Source of the DNA: Methanosphaera sp. BMS
Lineage (GTDB): Archaea; Methanobacteriota; Methanobacteria; Methanobacteriales; Methanobacteriaceae
Direction of reading: 5' to 3'
Length of the DNA: 64,000 nt
Assembly: GCF_003268005.1 (NCBI RefSeq)
Contig: NZ_CP014213.1
Coordinates: 1,860,001 to 1,924,000, forward strand
In this document: piece after piece, positions 47,136 through 56,667 of the stretch
How positions within the stretch are numbered: position 1 is the first letter of the stretch
Layout: each line of letters begins with the position of its first letter
Notes under the pieces: model-generated
Seen by the model: the letters and a program-made list of their open reading frames with translations, nothing else
The model's database searches: none
What the model was told of the DNA's origin: nothing
Program-made: the position numbers and the translations under genes

Positions 47136-50100
47136 ATGAATAAAAAGAATATATTCATATTTGTCTTAATACTACTTGTTGGTATGACAGCAGTTAGTGC
47201 AGCTGACATTGAAGACGATGACACGACAACAGCAGCAACTATTGAAACGCCACAAGTAGAACAGACAAATACAGAACCAATAGCACAACAAGAAGTGCAA
47301 GAAGTAAAGAAAGAAAAAACATTGAAAGAAGACTCAAATGATGAATTACCCGCACCACGTGTAATTGATTCGGATTTAACAATTGATGATGATAATTTTG
47401 CCGATTTCAATAATGTTAACTGGACTGTTAATGGTCAAGTTACAGTAAATGGTGCAGGATATCAATTTACTAATGTAGCAATAAATGTTGTAGGAGATTA
47501 TGTAACATTAAACAATCTTAAAATTACTACAAATAATGATACAAAGTTAATTGATGCTACTGGTGTCAAAAACCTTACAATAACTAATTCAATATTAAAT
47601 TTACGAAACGAAGGAACATCTAGTAACAACCAAGCGATAGGTATTGACTTAACTAATACTGAAAATATTACAATTAGCAGTACAACTCTTCAAGTAGAAG
47701 CACCATCTCAAACCCAACAGTGGTACAATACCACCCCCGAAGACTGGTATAGCGTGCTTGAAGTTTCAGCCATACTAATAAATAATGCTGATAATGTAAC
47801 TATTAATCAAAACACTATTCGAATAATAAACACTACTGAAAAGGTAGTTAATTCAACAATGCCCGCTATTACTATTAAAAATGGTACAGAAAACATTAAT
47901 GTAACATTTAATGATATATACGCAACTGGAGCTCACTTCGTTTATGGTGTGATGATGAACGATGGTGTGACAAATGCTGCAATAAAAAACAATACTGTTA
48001 CTTGTGTTGGTCCATTATATGTGGCTGGAATTGATGCTTCAACAGCAACTGATTCAGTAGTATCAGGAAACCTAATAAATCCACAAAGTACTGGTCAGGC
48101 AACATATAATCCAGACAACAGTGAAGAATCATTAGCATATGGAATAATTTCCAATACTTACATTACAGGCAACCAAAACAATCGAATCTGTAAAAACACC
48201 ATTAATCCACAGGCAAATGTAATATATGCAATTGAAGTATACAGAGGAAATAACATCACAGTATGTTCAAATCATATTAATGAATGGTATAATGCTGTAA
48301 AATCCATTGGTGTGGCATTTGCATTTACCAACAACAGTAAAATAATCAATAACTTTATAAGAGTAGACGGTACAACAGGAACTACTCATTCATTCTATGA
48401 AGAAATAGCCCCGGTTAATACTGGAGTAATATTAACAAACCAATCAAATAATAATTTGATTCAGGGGAATGACATTCGAGTTACCGCTATGGGTGATGCT
48501 GCTGCCAGAAGTGTAAATATTACAAATGACACAGGCAATACTGTAACTGATAATAGATTAGAATATCAAGTAAACGAAGGTATTAGTGTAGGTAGTGAAA
48601 CTGCCCTAGTGGAATCAGGAAATACAATTTCCAATAGTGTAACTCCAGTATTATACCCTTGTGATTGTGGATGTATGAGTACTGAAAACCAGAATATGGG
48701 AATCACTGAATTCAAAAGAATATCAGTCAAAAAATCATTGAAAAAAGATTTGCCTGATAATTTACCTGATGATGTGACGATAATTGATGACAGTAATATA
48801 AGCACATATGCAATGGTTATGGATTGGAATCCAGTAATCAGTTTTTATAGTGCTAATGCAATAAGAAATAAAAAAATAATTTTTAATATAAGTATGGATA
48901 AAAACATAAGTTTTACGGGACTTTCTTCAGCCAACTGTACAATATTAGGTGACTATTCAAATGTTAGTAGAACAATAACCATTGGTGGTGCAAATATAGA
49001 TAATTTTTATGGGCCTAAAGTTACACTCCTGCAAGTGTACAATTTGACAAATTCAGTAATTGGAAGTGTAGCTAATTTCTATGGTAGAAATAATATTGCT
49101 GAAAATAATACAATTATCAATAATAATCTAGGTACTTCTTTAGCAATTAATTCTTATGACGTTAACACAAAGAATAATTATATAGTACGTATTAATGGAA
49201 ATACAGTGCAATTTTCAAAAGGCCTTCGAATTAATGGAGACAATAATACACCAACTTATGATGATGGATATGCATTGAATAATAGTAACTATGATACATA
49301 TTTTGACGAAACAAATACCTTAAAAAGTGAATATGCAGATTCTGTTTTATTTGCAACTGAAACAATTACAAAACCAGTAATTATTAACAGTAAAGTAACT
49401 TTATCCGCTTTACGTGATGTTGGTGGATTTTATAGTGTAACATTTATTGAAGGATCAGATTATTCACTAGTAGAAGATGCAACAATCAATAAGCTTACAT
49501 TAAATGGTGTTAATAAAGTCAATGTTAATCACAATACATTACTTGCAGATGATAGCAGTATAGAACTTATCGGATCAACAGATTGTAACATTACAAACAA
49601 CATAATCAACACAAAACTTACCAATACAATAACATTAGACGATGATTCATTCAATAATATCATTGAAAATAATGAGTTATATGCTAGTAGTTACAAGGGA
49701 GATAAAAGTGTTAGTGCTGACAGAGAATCCAATACAGTTCAATCAAACATCCCTATACCAGTACCAGTATTAAAAGTTAATACATGCGAATTTACTGTTG
49801 GAAGTACTGCCACTATTAGTGCTAGCATCACACTTGATGATGAAGTAGCAACAACTATTAATAAAGGAAAAGTAGTATTTAAAGTAAATGGTAAAACCTT
49901 GAAAGATGCTGATAATAAAGTAATCTACGCAAAAGTGGTAGATGGAACTGCAACAATCGAAAACTTTGAAATTCCACAGAGCTGGTCTAAAAACGGTACA
50001 ACAATTACAGCAACATATAGTGGTTCAACCCAATGTGAAAAACTAACAAGTGATGCAACAGAAATCACCACAACATCAACAGAACCAATAATTTCTACAG

Positions 50101-50387
50101 AAGACATAACTACAACAGCAAACTCACAAATCACACTCACAGCTACAATAAACGATGGTAACAAACCAATAAATACTGGAAAAGTAGTATTTAAAATCAA
50201 TGGTAAAACAGTTAAAGATGAAAACGGCAAAGTAATCTATGCTAAAGTAACCAATGGAATAGCAAGCATACCTAACTATACACTACCAGAAACATTTAAA
50301 ACAGGAACATACACAATCACAGCAACATTCACAGCACCCAACTATGAAAAACTCCAAACAAATAGTACTCTAACAGTCACATCTTAA
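47136..50387 (+). CDS. Adhesin-like protein ALP3 (two beta-helix regions plus Ig-like repeats)
   Basis: The 1083-residue protein starts at ATG 47136 after GGTGAC. The signal peptide is about 1-22 (VLILLVGMTAVSA), then an acidic Thr/Gln leader. Residues about 80-500 form a right-handed beta-helix related to the short ALP. A unique cysteine patch, CDCGC at 509-513, and a charged linker (KKSLKKDLPDNLPDD) lead to a second beta-helix, about 545-865. The last 200 residues are two Ig-like modules, each with the F-K-x-N-G-K-T-x-K-D...GKVIYAKV core. The product is presumably extracellular. ALP4 follows after 110 bp with its own ribosome site. Confidence 0.9.
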   Translation: MNKKNIFIFVLILLVGMTAVSAADIEDDDTTTAATIETPQVEQTNTEPIAQQEVQEVKKEKTLKEDSNDELPAPRVIDSDLTIDDDNFADFNNVNWTVNGQVTVNGAGYQFTNVAINVVGDYVTLNNLKITTNNDTKLIDATGVKNLTITNSILNLRNEGTSSNNQAIGIDLTNTENITISSTTLQVEAPSQTQQWYNTTPEDWYSVLEVSAILINNADNVTINQNTIRIINTTEKVVNSTMPAITIKNGTENINVTFNDIYATGAHFVYGVMMNDGVTNAAIKNNTVTCVGPLYVAGIDASTATDSVVSGNLINPQSTGQATYNPDNSEESLAYGIISNTYITGNQNNRICKNTINPQANVIYAIEVYRGNNITVCSNHINEWYNAVKSIGVAFAFTNNSKIINNFIRVDGTTGTTHSFYEEIAPVNTGVILTNQSNNNLIQGNDIRVTAMGDAAARSVNITNDTGNTVTDNRLEYQVNEGISVGSETALVESGNTISNSVTPVLYPCDCGCMSTENQNMGITEFKRISVKKSLKKDLPDNLPDDVTIIDDSNISTYAMVMDWNPVISFYSANAIRNKKIIFNISMDKNISFTGLSSANCTILGDYSNVSRTITIGGANIDNFYGPKVTLLQVYNLTNSVIGSVANFYGRNNIAENNTIINNNLGTSLAINSYDVNTKNNYIVRINGNTVQFSKGLRINGDNNTPTYDDGYALNNSNYDTYFDETNTLKSEYADSVLFATETITKPVIINSKVTLSALRDVGGFYSVTFIEGSDYSLVEDATINKLTLNGVNKVNVNHNTLLADDSSIELIGSTDCNITNNIINTKLTNTITLDDDSFNNIIENNELYASSYKGDKSVSADRESNTVQSNIPIPVPVLKVNTCEFTVGSTATISASITLDDEVATTINKGKVVFKVNGKTLKDADNKVIYAKVVDGTATIENFEIPQSWSKNGTTITATYSGSTQCEKLTSDATEITTTSTEPIISTEDITTTANSQITLTATINDGNKPINTGKVVFKINGKTVKDENGKVIYAKVTNGIASIPNYTLPETFKTGTYTITATFTAPNYEKLQTNSTLTVTS

Positions 50388-50402
50388 ACAATCAATTGTT
50401 AA

Positions 50403-50438
50403 GGAGGATATAATTATAACCTCCACTATACTTTTTTT
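50403..50438 (+). terminator. Hairpin plus T-run after ALP3
   Basis: GGAGG (50403-50407) pairs with CCTCC (50420-50424) around an AT-rich interior that is itself partly self-complementary. A run of seven T residues lies at 50432-50438. It separates ALP3 from ALP4. Confidence 0.65.
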
Positions 50439-50497
50439 ATAATAAACAACCAATTAAACTAAGTTTACTTAAATAGAACGAAGGGGGTTAATCCATA

Positions 50498-53400
50498 ATG
50501 AATAGCAAGAAAATAATACTATTTTTAATTATATGTATTATTGGAGTAAGCATGGTTAGTGCAACAGATGATAATACCACATTTGAAGATAAGAATAATT
50601 TTATTGATGATTCAACAAGTAATGATATTATTGAAAATTACAATATTGAAAGTAACACAAATACAAATAATATCCAAAATACAGAATCAATAGAAAAAAA
50701 AGACAAAAGTATTAAAAAAGATTCCAATCCTAAAACAATAATATTAAACAGTACCACTTTCCATGAATACATTACAAATGAACGATTTAACGACAAAGTA
50801 AATAACGGTGATACAATAGACATCCAAGGAATTCTTGATGGAAACTTCACCATTAAAATCAACAAAGCATTAAATATCATCTCCTCGACCCATGATGGAT
50901 TCATCAATATTGAAAGATATAGCGAAAGTTTTGGCGGTACTTTTAATGAGTTTGACATATTAACAGAGGGATCAGGAACAAACATTAGTGATATCCGACT
51001 TCATAATGCACATATCCTACTCATCAATACCCATAACATCACGATAAATAATCTAACCGCTTCATGTGATATGAGTGTTGGTATGGGAAGTGGTATGATA
51101 TCTATACGTGAAGGTTCAAGTCATGTGACAATAACCAACAGTTACTTTGAAACAAGCAGCAACGGAGGACATAGTAATGTAGTTTATTGTTTTGCACGTG
51201 ATTGCCTATTTGAAAATAATACCGTTATAGGTCATGGAAATGTAGGAAATATACTTTATCTTACTACTTATGGTGGTGTTGATGCTAGTGGTGAGATAAA
51301 CGAGACCTATGGAAACATTAATATTACTGTTAGAAATAATATTATAGACGGAATGGATGTGGATCCACAGTCCCCAATCTGTGTAGGACTTGTCTATGAA
51401 GGAGCAAACCATACATTTAAAAATAATTCCATTTTAAGAGGATCTAGAACAACCATGATTCAACACAACGATTATGGAACAAATGTATATAATATTACCT
51501 TTGAAAACAATTACATACCATTTACTGGAAGAGATTATATAACAGATAACAATTTTAACAGTTATGGTACTCTTGACTCTGAAGGAGTATATACATTAGC
51601 TAATGACACTTCCAATAAAGCATTCATCATCAATGCAACTAACATTTCTACTGTAATAAACAATTACGGTTCTAGAATCTATGCATTAAGCTCCAATATA
51701 CAAACCTACATCACAAATTATATTGATAATGAAACATATAAAATAGATAATTTATATGCTCCAAATACTACTGTAATTATAAATCGTCCACTTAACATTA
51801 CAAATTCCATTGTAAAACAATTGAAGGTAAACACATCTGCAAACATTACAAACAACATTATTATAAACCAATTGAACAATACTATAATTTCAAACAATCA
51901 AATAAACAGTACAGTAATAAAAGACAATTATTTACTCTCTTATAATAAAAAAAATATTACTTATGGTGATGACACAATAAGCTTTAAAAATGGTACTGTA
52001 ATAAATAACGGGCCAAACCTAAATGGAGTCCATCATTTGACAAATGAAAACTATAATGAATTATTCAATGAGAATTATACATTAAAAGAAGGTATAAATG
52101 GTACAATAATAGCCTTGGATAATCTTACAAATCCAGTTATAATAAATAAAGCAGTTATATTAAAAACTGCCCCAAACATAAATACCAATTTCTCCATTGT
52201 CAACAGATTACATGGACATCCTGGAAAAAATCCAGTTGAAGACTTCCTTGGACGATATATTTACTGCCATACATATGACGCTCAATATTATACAATAAAT
52301 GGACCAATATACTCATATTCAAACATAACCTTCGTTAATGGATCAGAAAAATCCAATGTTACTAATATCATAGCCCAAAACATACAGATAAATACAAACA
52401 ACATCACAATAGAAAACTCATCATTATACGGAAAAATAACTACAAATAACTCCAACAATAGCAACTTAATAAATAATGTGTTATTCGGTAACAATTCTTC
52501 CATTAACATTATAAACTCAAATAACAATAGATTGAAAAAGAATATAATAAACAATAATGAAGAATACACAATAATAGTGGACGAAACATCCACAAATAAC
52601 ATCATCACAGACAATGACCTGATAACAGGTACATCTAAGGGAGATTTCTCAATTCATTATACAAATAGCAATACTGTCAAAGATAACTTACCTCTAACAG
52701 AAGTCAATATATCCATTAAAACAAATTCAACAAGAGTCATGTATATAACCAACTCCAGTAATTCAAATCAACAACTTGAATATGATGTTATTTCACCAGG
52801 AAAAACATATGAAATACGAGCGAATGTTACATCAAATGAAGGAGTCACCCCAAAAGGACATGTATTAATATTATTCAACGGTACACAAATAGGCAAATAT
52901 GAGTTAGAAAATGGAACTGCCAAAACAAACATGACAGTTACAGATTTGAATCAGGGATATCTAAGAGCATGGTATCTTCCAGAGGATAACTTATATGAAA
53001 TGACATCAACAACAAAATTTATAAAAAACATGCGTTTAAATACGAACACGACAATCACTGCGAATACTACGAAAATCGGAGAGAAAATTACTGTATATGC
53101 AACTGTTATGGATGAATACAATGAAGCAGTACCCCATGGCACATTAAAATTCATAGTAAATAATGTTGAATATAATTCTACAATAACAAATGGAACTGCA
53201 ACATTTACTGCAATAACCAATGAAAGCTGGAATAATGGAATCCGTGCAAAATATTATCAATCTGCAGGATATAATGAATCAACAAGTAACATTATTAAAC
53301 TAGAAAAAGGTGATGTGTTATTCTATATTAAGCAGAAAATAGAAGGAGAAAACCTTAAAATATCAGTAAATGTAACTGATATTGGAAATATACCTGTTTC

Positions 53401-54775
53401 AACCGGATATGTGAGATTTAAAATCAACAAAACCACTAATGTTCCGATAAATAATGGAAACGCCGAATATGAAATAGCTTTAGCTAACATAACTGAAGGA
53501 CAAGAAATGTCTATAACATTCACAAGTAACCCTGCATTCAACACAAAAACAGAAAATATAACATTGTCACTCGATCCACCGACAATTACACAAATACAAA
53601 TAGAAGACATAGTAGGAAAAATAAACCAGCCCACAGTTATAACAGCCACGGTAACTGCTGAAGATGGTATAACAGTCAATGAAGGAAGTGTTACATTCAC
53701 AACAACGGACTACACAGAAACTGTAAACATCATAGAAGGAGTAGCCCAAACCACACACACATTCACACAAAGCCTGATAGATACACTGCAAGCAATATAC
53801 ATTCCGATCACATCCAACTACTATGAATGCACCAATACATGCACCATCATCATAAGCAAAGATCCTGAAAATGTGACAATCAACTTAAATGCAATCACCG
53901 GAAGAATAAACGAGGAAGTCACCCTAACAGCCACAGTTATGACAACAGACAATATGCAAGTAAGCTATGGAAATGTAACATTTACCACAATAAACTTCAA
54001 TGAAACCGTTAATATCATAGATGGAACTGCAACAACTACCCACATATTTACAGATGAAATGGATGAGCTGTTAACAGCCACGTTCATTCCAGCAAACCCA
54101 GATGACTACAACCCATCAAGCAATACAACAACTATAACAATAAAAGGCATTGAATATTCATTAAAGGTAGACACGACAACATTCACATTACTAGAGCCAA
54201 ACAACATAACAGCAAGCATATATTATGGGGATAACCTGGCAAGAAACATAAGCAAGGGAAAAGTCACATTCAAGGTAAACGGCAAGACCCTAAAAGACTC
54301 AAACGGAAAGGTAATCTATGTCAAGATAGTAAACGGTACAGCCACGATAGAAAATTACATGATATCCGATACTTGGAATAAGCAGACAACTATACAAGCA
54401 GTATATTCTGGCTCAGTCGATGTAGAATCACTAAAATCAGAGAAGGAAAATATCACAATAACAAAAGCAGCACCTACAATCACACTTAGTGACGTTACAG
54501 CAACACAAGGTCAATCTATAGAGATAAACATGCAAGTAACACTATTGCAAAATCCGGTAAACACTGGAAAATTAATAATCAAAATCAATGGCAAAACAAT
54601 CAAAGATGCCAACGGTAAAGTAATATTTGCAACAGTAACTAATGGAATGGCAACAATACTTTACACCATACCTGAGTCCATGAAGGCTAAAGATTATCCA
54701 TTAACAGCAATATTCACATCAACCGATTATGAAAGAGCAGAAGCCACAAAAACACTGACTGTTTTAAGGGATTGA
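50498..54775 (+). CDS. Adhesin-like protein ALP4 (beta-helix plus many Ig-like repeats)
   Basis: The 1425-residue protein starts at ATG 50498 behind GAAGGGGG. The signal peptide is about 1-23. The leader KTIILNSTTFHEYITNERF and the first beta-helix turns resemble ALP1 and ALP2. Residues about 120-720 are Asn-rich beta-helix repeats. Residues about 740-1425 hold some six Ig-like domains, including repeated VTITATVTA...VTFTT-type units. The last two have FKVNGKTLKDSNGKVIY and IKINGKTIKDANGKVIF. Asn-rich sequons are frequent. It lacks a transmembrane anchor and is probably a surface adhesin; the ligand is unknown. Confidence 0.9.
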   Translation: MNSKKIILFLIICIIGVSMVSATDDNTTFEDKNNFIDDSTSNDIIENYNIESNTNTNNIQNTESIEKKDKSIKKDSNPKTIILNSTTFHEYITNERFNDKVNNGDTIDIQGILDGNFTIKINKALNIISSTHDGFINIERYSESFGGTFNEFDILTEGSGTNISDIRLHNAHILLINTHNITINNLTASCDMSVGMGSGMISIREGSSHVTITNSYFETSSNGGHSNVVYCFARDCLFENNTVIGHGNVGNILYLTTYGGVDASGEINETYGNINITVRNNIIDGMDVDPQSPICVGLVYEGANHTFKNNSILRGSRTTMIQHNDYGTNVYNITFENNYIPFTGRDYITDNNFNSYGTLDSEGVYTLANDTSNKAFIINATNISTVINNYGSRIYALSSNIQTYITNYIDNETYKIDNLYAPNTTVIINRPLNITNSIVKQLKVNTSANITNNIIINQLNNTIISNNQINSTVIKDNYLLSYNKKNITYGDDTISFKNGTVINNGPNLNGVHHLTNENYNELFNENYTLKEGINGTIIALDNLTNPVIINKAVILKTAPNINTNFSIVNRLHGHPGKNPVEDFLGRYIYCHTYDAQYYTINGPIYSYSNITFVNGSEKSNVTNIIAQNIQINTNNITIENSSLYGKITTNNSNNSNLINNVLFGNNSSINIINSNNNRLKKNIINNNEEYTIIVDETSTNNIITDNDLITGTSKGDFSIHYTNSNTVKDNLPLTEVNISIKTNSTRVMYITNSSNSNQQLEYDVISPGKTYEIRANVTSNEGVTPKGHVLILFNGTQIGKYELENGTAKTNMTVTDLNQGYLRAWYLPEDNLYEMTSTTKFIKNMRLNTNTTITANTTKIGEKITVYATVMDEYNEAVPHGTLKFIVNNVEYNSTITNGTATFTAITNESWNNGIRAKYYQSAGYNESTSNIIKLEKGDVLFYIKQKIEGENLKISVNVTDIGNIPVSTGYVRFKINKTTNVPINNGNAEYEIALANITEGQEMSITFTSNPAFNTKTENITLSLDPPTITQIQIEDIVGKINQPTVITATVTAEDGITVNEGSVTFTTTDYTETVNIIEGVAQTTHTFTQSLIDTLQAIYIPITSNYYECTNTCTIIISKDPENVTINLNAITGRINEEVTLTATVMTTDNMQVSYGNVTFTTINFNETVNIIDGTATTTHIFTDEMDELLTATFIPANPDDYNPSSNTTTITIKGIEYSLKVDTTTFTLLEPNNITASIYYGDNLARNISKGKVTFKVNGKTLKDSNGKVIYVKIVNGTATIENYMISDTWNKQTTIQAVYSGSVDVESLKSEKENITITKAAPTITLSDVTATQGQSIEINMQVTLLQNPVNTGKLIIKINGKTIKDANGKVIFATVTNGMATILYTIPESMKAKDYPLTAIFTSTDYERAEATKTLTVLRD

Positions 54776-54788
54776 ATAATAAAGATTG

Positions 54789-54823
54789 GAAAGAGTATTT
54801 ATCCACTCTTTCTATCACTTTTT
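54789..54823 (+). terminator. Hairpin plus T-run after ALP4
   Basis: GAAAGAGT (54789-54796) pairs with ACTCTTTC (54805-54812), followed by five T residues at about 54819-54823, starting 13 nt after the stop. Confidence 0.65.
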
Positions 54824-54855
54824 ATATAATTAACCATTCTTATTTTTGAAGGGAA

Positions 54856-55329
54856 TCAGATCCATCTGACATCTTCACATTCTATTTCATAATTATCGGA
54901 CAACGCGGGAGTGTAGTATATCCCGTTTTGTTTTTGTTTGAATGTGTTTGTTATGCTGCGTCTTGTGTAATAGTTTATTCTTGAGGATATGATGTATTTC
55001 TCGTTGTATGTTAGTTTTGTATTTGAATGAGCGTATATCTCCAATATTAACCTTTTTTCACCGTTTTCTCGTAGGGTTATGTTTATTATATCTATATCGG
55101 TTGGATGCAGGAGTCTTGGATAGTCGCTTTGATAGTAATTGAATGTATCGTTGTAGTATGTTGCATATGCATTCTTGTCGGCTCCTTCCTGTGCTCCCAT
55201 TCTTGCACTGTCGATTATGATATTCTTTTCATTTTCATCCAGCAAGGTGCCGGCTATGAATATTAACATGACTATTATTATCGTTGAAAATAGAATATAT
55301 TCTAGTGAGATTTGTCCTTTATTATTCAT
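54856..55329 (-). CDS. Class III signal peptide (type IV pilin-like) protein, 157 aa
   Basis: The N-terminus MNNKGQISLEYILFSTIII fits the archaeal class III signal peptide: short basic leader, cleavage before Q, then Q-x-S-x-E-x-x-x-L followed by a hydrophobic helix. Such proteins are processed by EppA-type peptidases and form pilus-like filaments or their minor parts. The remaining 120 residues are hydrophilic, with a Tyr-rich stretch and basic YYTRRSITNTFKQKQ. It lies 47 nt downstream of another pilin-like gene on the same strand and converges on ALP4. The hydrophobic helix also acts as an anchor before processing. Confidence 0.78.
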   Translation of the reverse strand: MNNKGQISLEYILFSTIIIVMLIFIAGTLLDENEKNIIIDSARMGAQEGADKNAYATYYNDTFNYYQSDYPRLLHPTDIDIINITLRENGEKRLILEIYAHSNTKLTYNEKYIISSRINYYTRRSITNTFKQKQNGIYYTPALSDNYEIECEDVRWI

Positions 55330-55376
55330 AATAATCTACCTGAAAATTATAAGATAATCAGAGTTATTTTTAATAT

Positions 55377-55796
55377 TTATCCATAGATACATATTACTCC
55401 ATTATTATTAGTAAAAGTATATGTATCACCGGGTGTTAAAATTATATTTTTACTTTTTTTGCCGTTGAATGTGATATTATTTGGAATGTATTCATCCTTT
55501 GTTATTTGATAATGGGAGTTAACATAGACTCCCGAAGAGTTTATCTGCATGATGTAACTTTCATTGTTAATATGTTCGGGCAGACGGTAATTCTCTGAAT
55601 AGGAGTTTCCCTTAAAGTAAACTTCATTTATTATATTGCTTACCCGCATTGTTTGTTCTTTTGCCTCTTGTCTTGTATGTGTTTCTGATATTGAATCAAA
55701 TTCAGTGCTCGCTATTGAGATTACACTTGAAAATATTATAATAAAAAGCATAAATGTTAACAATAATTCCAAACTTACATTAGCTTCATTATTCAT
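55377..55796 (-). CDS. Pilin-like protein with class III-type N-terminus, 139 aa
   Basis: The product starts MNNEANVSLELLLTFMLFII: a short leader, then N-V-S-L-E-L-L-L, a variant of the class III motif with Asn or Val where Gln is usual, then a hydrophobic helix to about residue 30. The rest is a 100-residue soluble domain with a predicted mixed alpha/beta C-terminus (ITFNGKKSKNIILTPGDTYTF). It probably co-assembles with, or assists, the 157-residue pilin-like protein downstream. The altered Gln could mean different processing. Good coding frame; function inferred. Confidence 0.7.
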   Translation of the reverse strand: MNNEANVSLELLLTFMLFIIIFSSVISIASTEFDSISETHTRQEAKEQTMRVSNIINEVYFKGNSYSENYRLPEHINNESYIMQINSSGVYVNSHYQITKDEYIPNNITFNGKKSKNIILTPGDTYTFTNNNGVICIYG

Positions 55797-55915
55797 ATAT
55801 CTAAATTTATTCCTTTTATGATATATACTTTTTAATGATAAATAATATATATAAAAAATTATATAGTATAATTATATTTTTATTATACAATGTTTAAGAG
55901 GTAAGAAAGAATATT

Positions 55916-56425
55916 ATGAAAAGAAACAACAAAGAGATATTGATAAAAATCAATAAAACAACGGACATAAACGAAGTAGATAATCTAATCTACACAGTAC
56001 AGGACAAAATAGACCAAATAGATAAAAACTACTATCTGAAAGAATCAGAAAGCCCATTCATATACTTTTTGGAATATCCAAACCCCAATGAATTAATTAA
56101 AAAGATAAAAATAAGTGATGAACTAAACCCGTTACTGGAAATCATACCGGTTACATGTGTAATAAGTAATTCAAACTATGTACTATCAACAATCCTAAAG
56201 AAAATAAGACATAAAATCACATACAACGATACATTTAACATAACCTGCCACAATGACTATCCCTACCCGACAGACAAGAAAACAGAGACAGAACTAACAG
56301 AACAAATAAAAAACATTACAAAAATAGAGGAAAACAATACATGTCCCAACTGGGACATTAACCTATATATTATCGGAGAAATAACCGGAATAAACATAAA
56401 AAGAAAATACTATAACCAAATGTAG
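55916..56425 (+). CDS. THUMP-like RNA-binding protein, 169 aa
   Basis: The 169-residue protein is basic-acidic mixed with no membrane segment. Its C-terminal half reads ILKKIRHKITYNDTFNITCH, then PYPTDKKTETELTEQI and CPNWDINLYIIGEITGINI. This resembles the THUMP fold of tRNA-modification enzymes (F-x-V-x-C...E-L...I-x...NPD...V-x-V-x-I-x-G). No catalytic domain is attached, so it may be a stand-alone tRNA-binding partner. GAGGTAAG precedes the ATG. It diverges from the pilin-like genes. The family call is moderate. Confidence 0.5.
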   Translation: MKRNNKEILIKINKTTDINEVDNLIYTVQDKIDQIDKNYYLKESESPFIYFLEYPNPNELIKKIKISDELNPLLEIIPVTCVISNSNYVLSTILKKIRHKITYNDTFNITCHNDYPYPTDKKTETELTEQIKNITKIEENNTCPNWDINLYIIGEITGINIKRKYYNQM

Positions 56426-56540
56426 ATTAATAACGTTACGTTTGTAACCTCCTATTAATCATTTTCTTTTTAAAATCAAAAGAATATCCAACTTCTAATA
56501 TGTGAAAAAACAAGCAATCATCTGTTTTGATGTTAAATAA

Positions 56541-56666
56541 TTAGTCAGTACCCTCCGTATTATCCGTCAAGAATTATTTTTTCAAACAAGCCCATTGACA
56601 GGACATAACCTTCAAGACAAAGAAGTGTTAGATGCCACTATAAAAATAGCTTTAAAGACCAGATAA
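56541..56666 (+). pseudogene. Possible C-terminal gene remnant
   Basis: A start-less open frame of 41 codons ends at TAA 56664-56666, 1 nt before the end of the MnmC-like gene on the other strand. It reads LVSTLRIIRQELFFQTSPLT then GHNLQDKEVLDATIKIALKT, with normal protein-like composition. A stop lies directly upstream. It could be the tail of a lost gene, but chance is possible at this length. Confidence 0.28.
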
Positions 56667-56667
56667 A

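Noticed and set aside
47117-47410. Long antisense reading frames opposite ALPs (for example a 97-codon one here and several of 80-125 codons elsewhere)
   Set aside because: They mirror the repetitive Asn/Thr codons of the ALPs, lack ribosome sites and read as hydrophobic Val/Phe/Ser-rich shadows.
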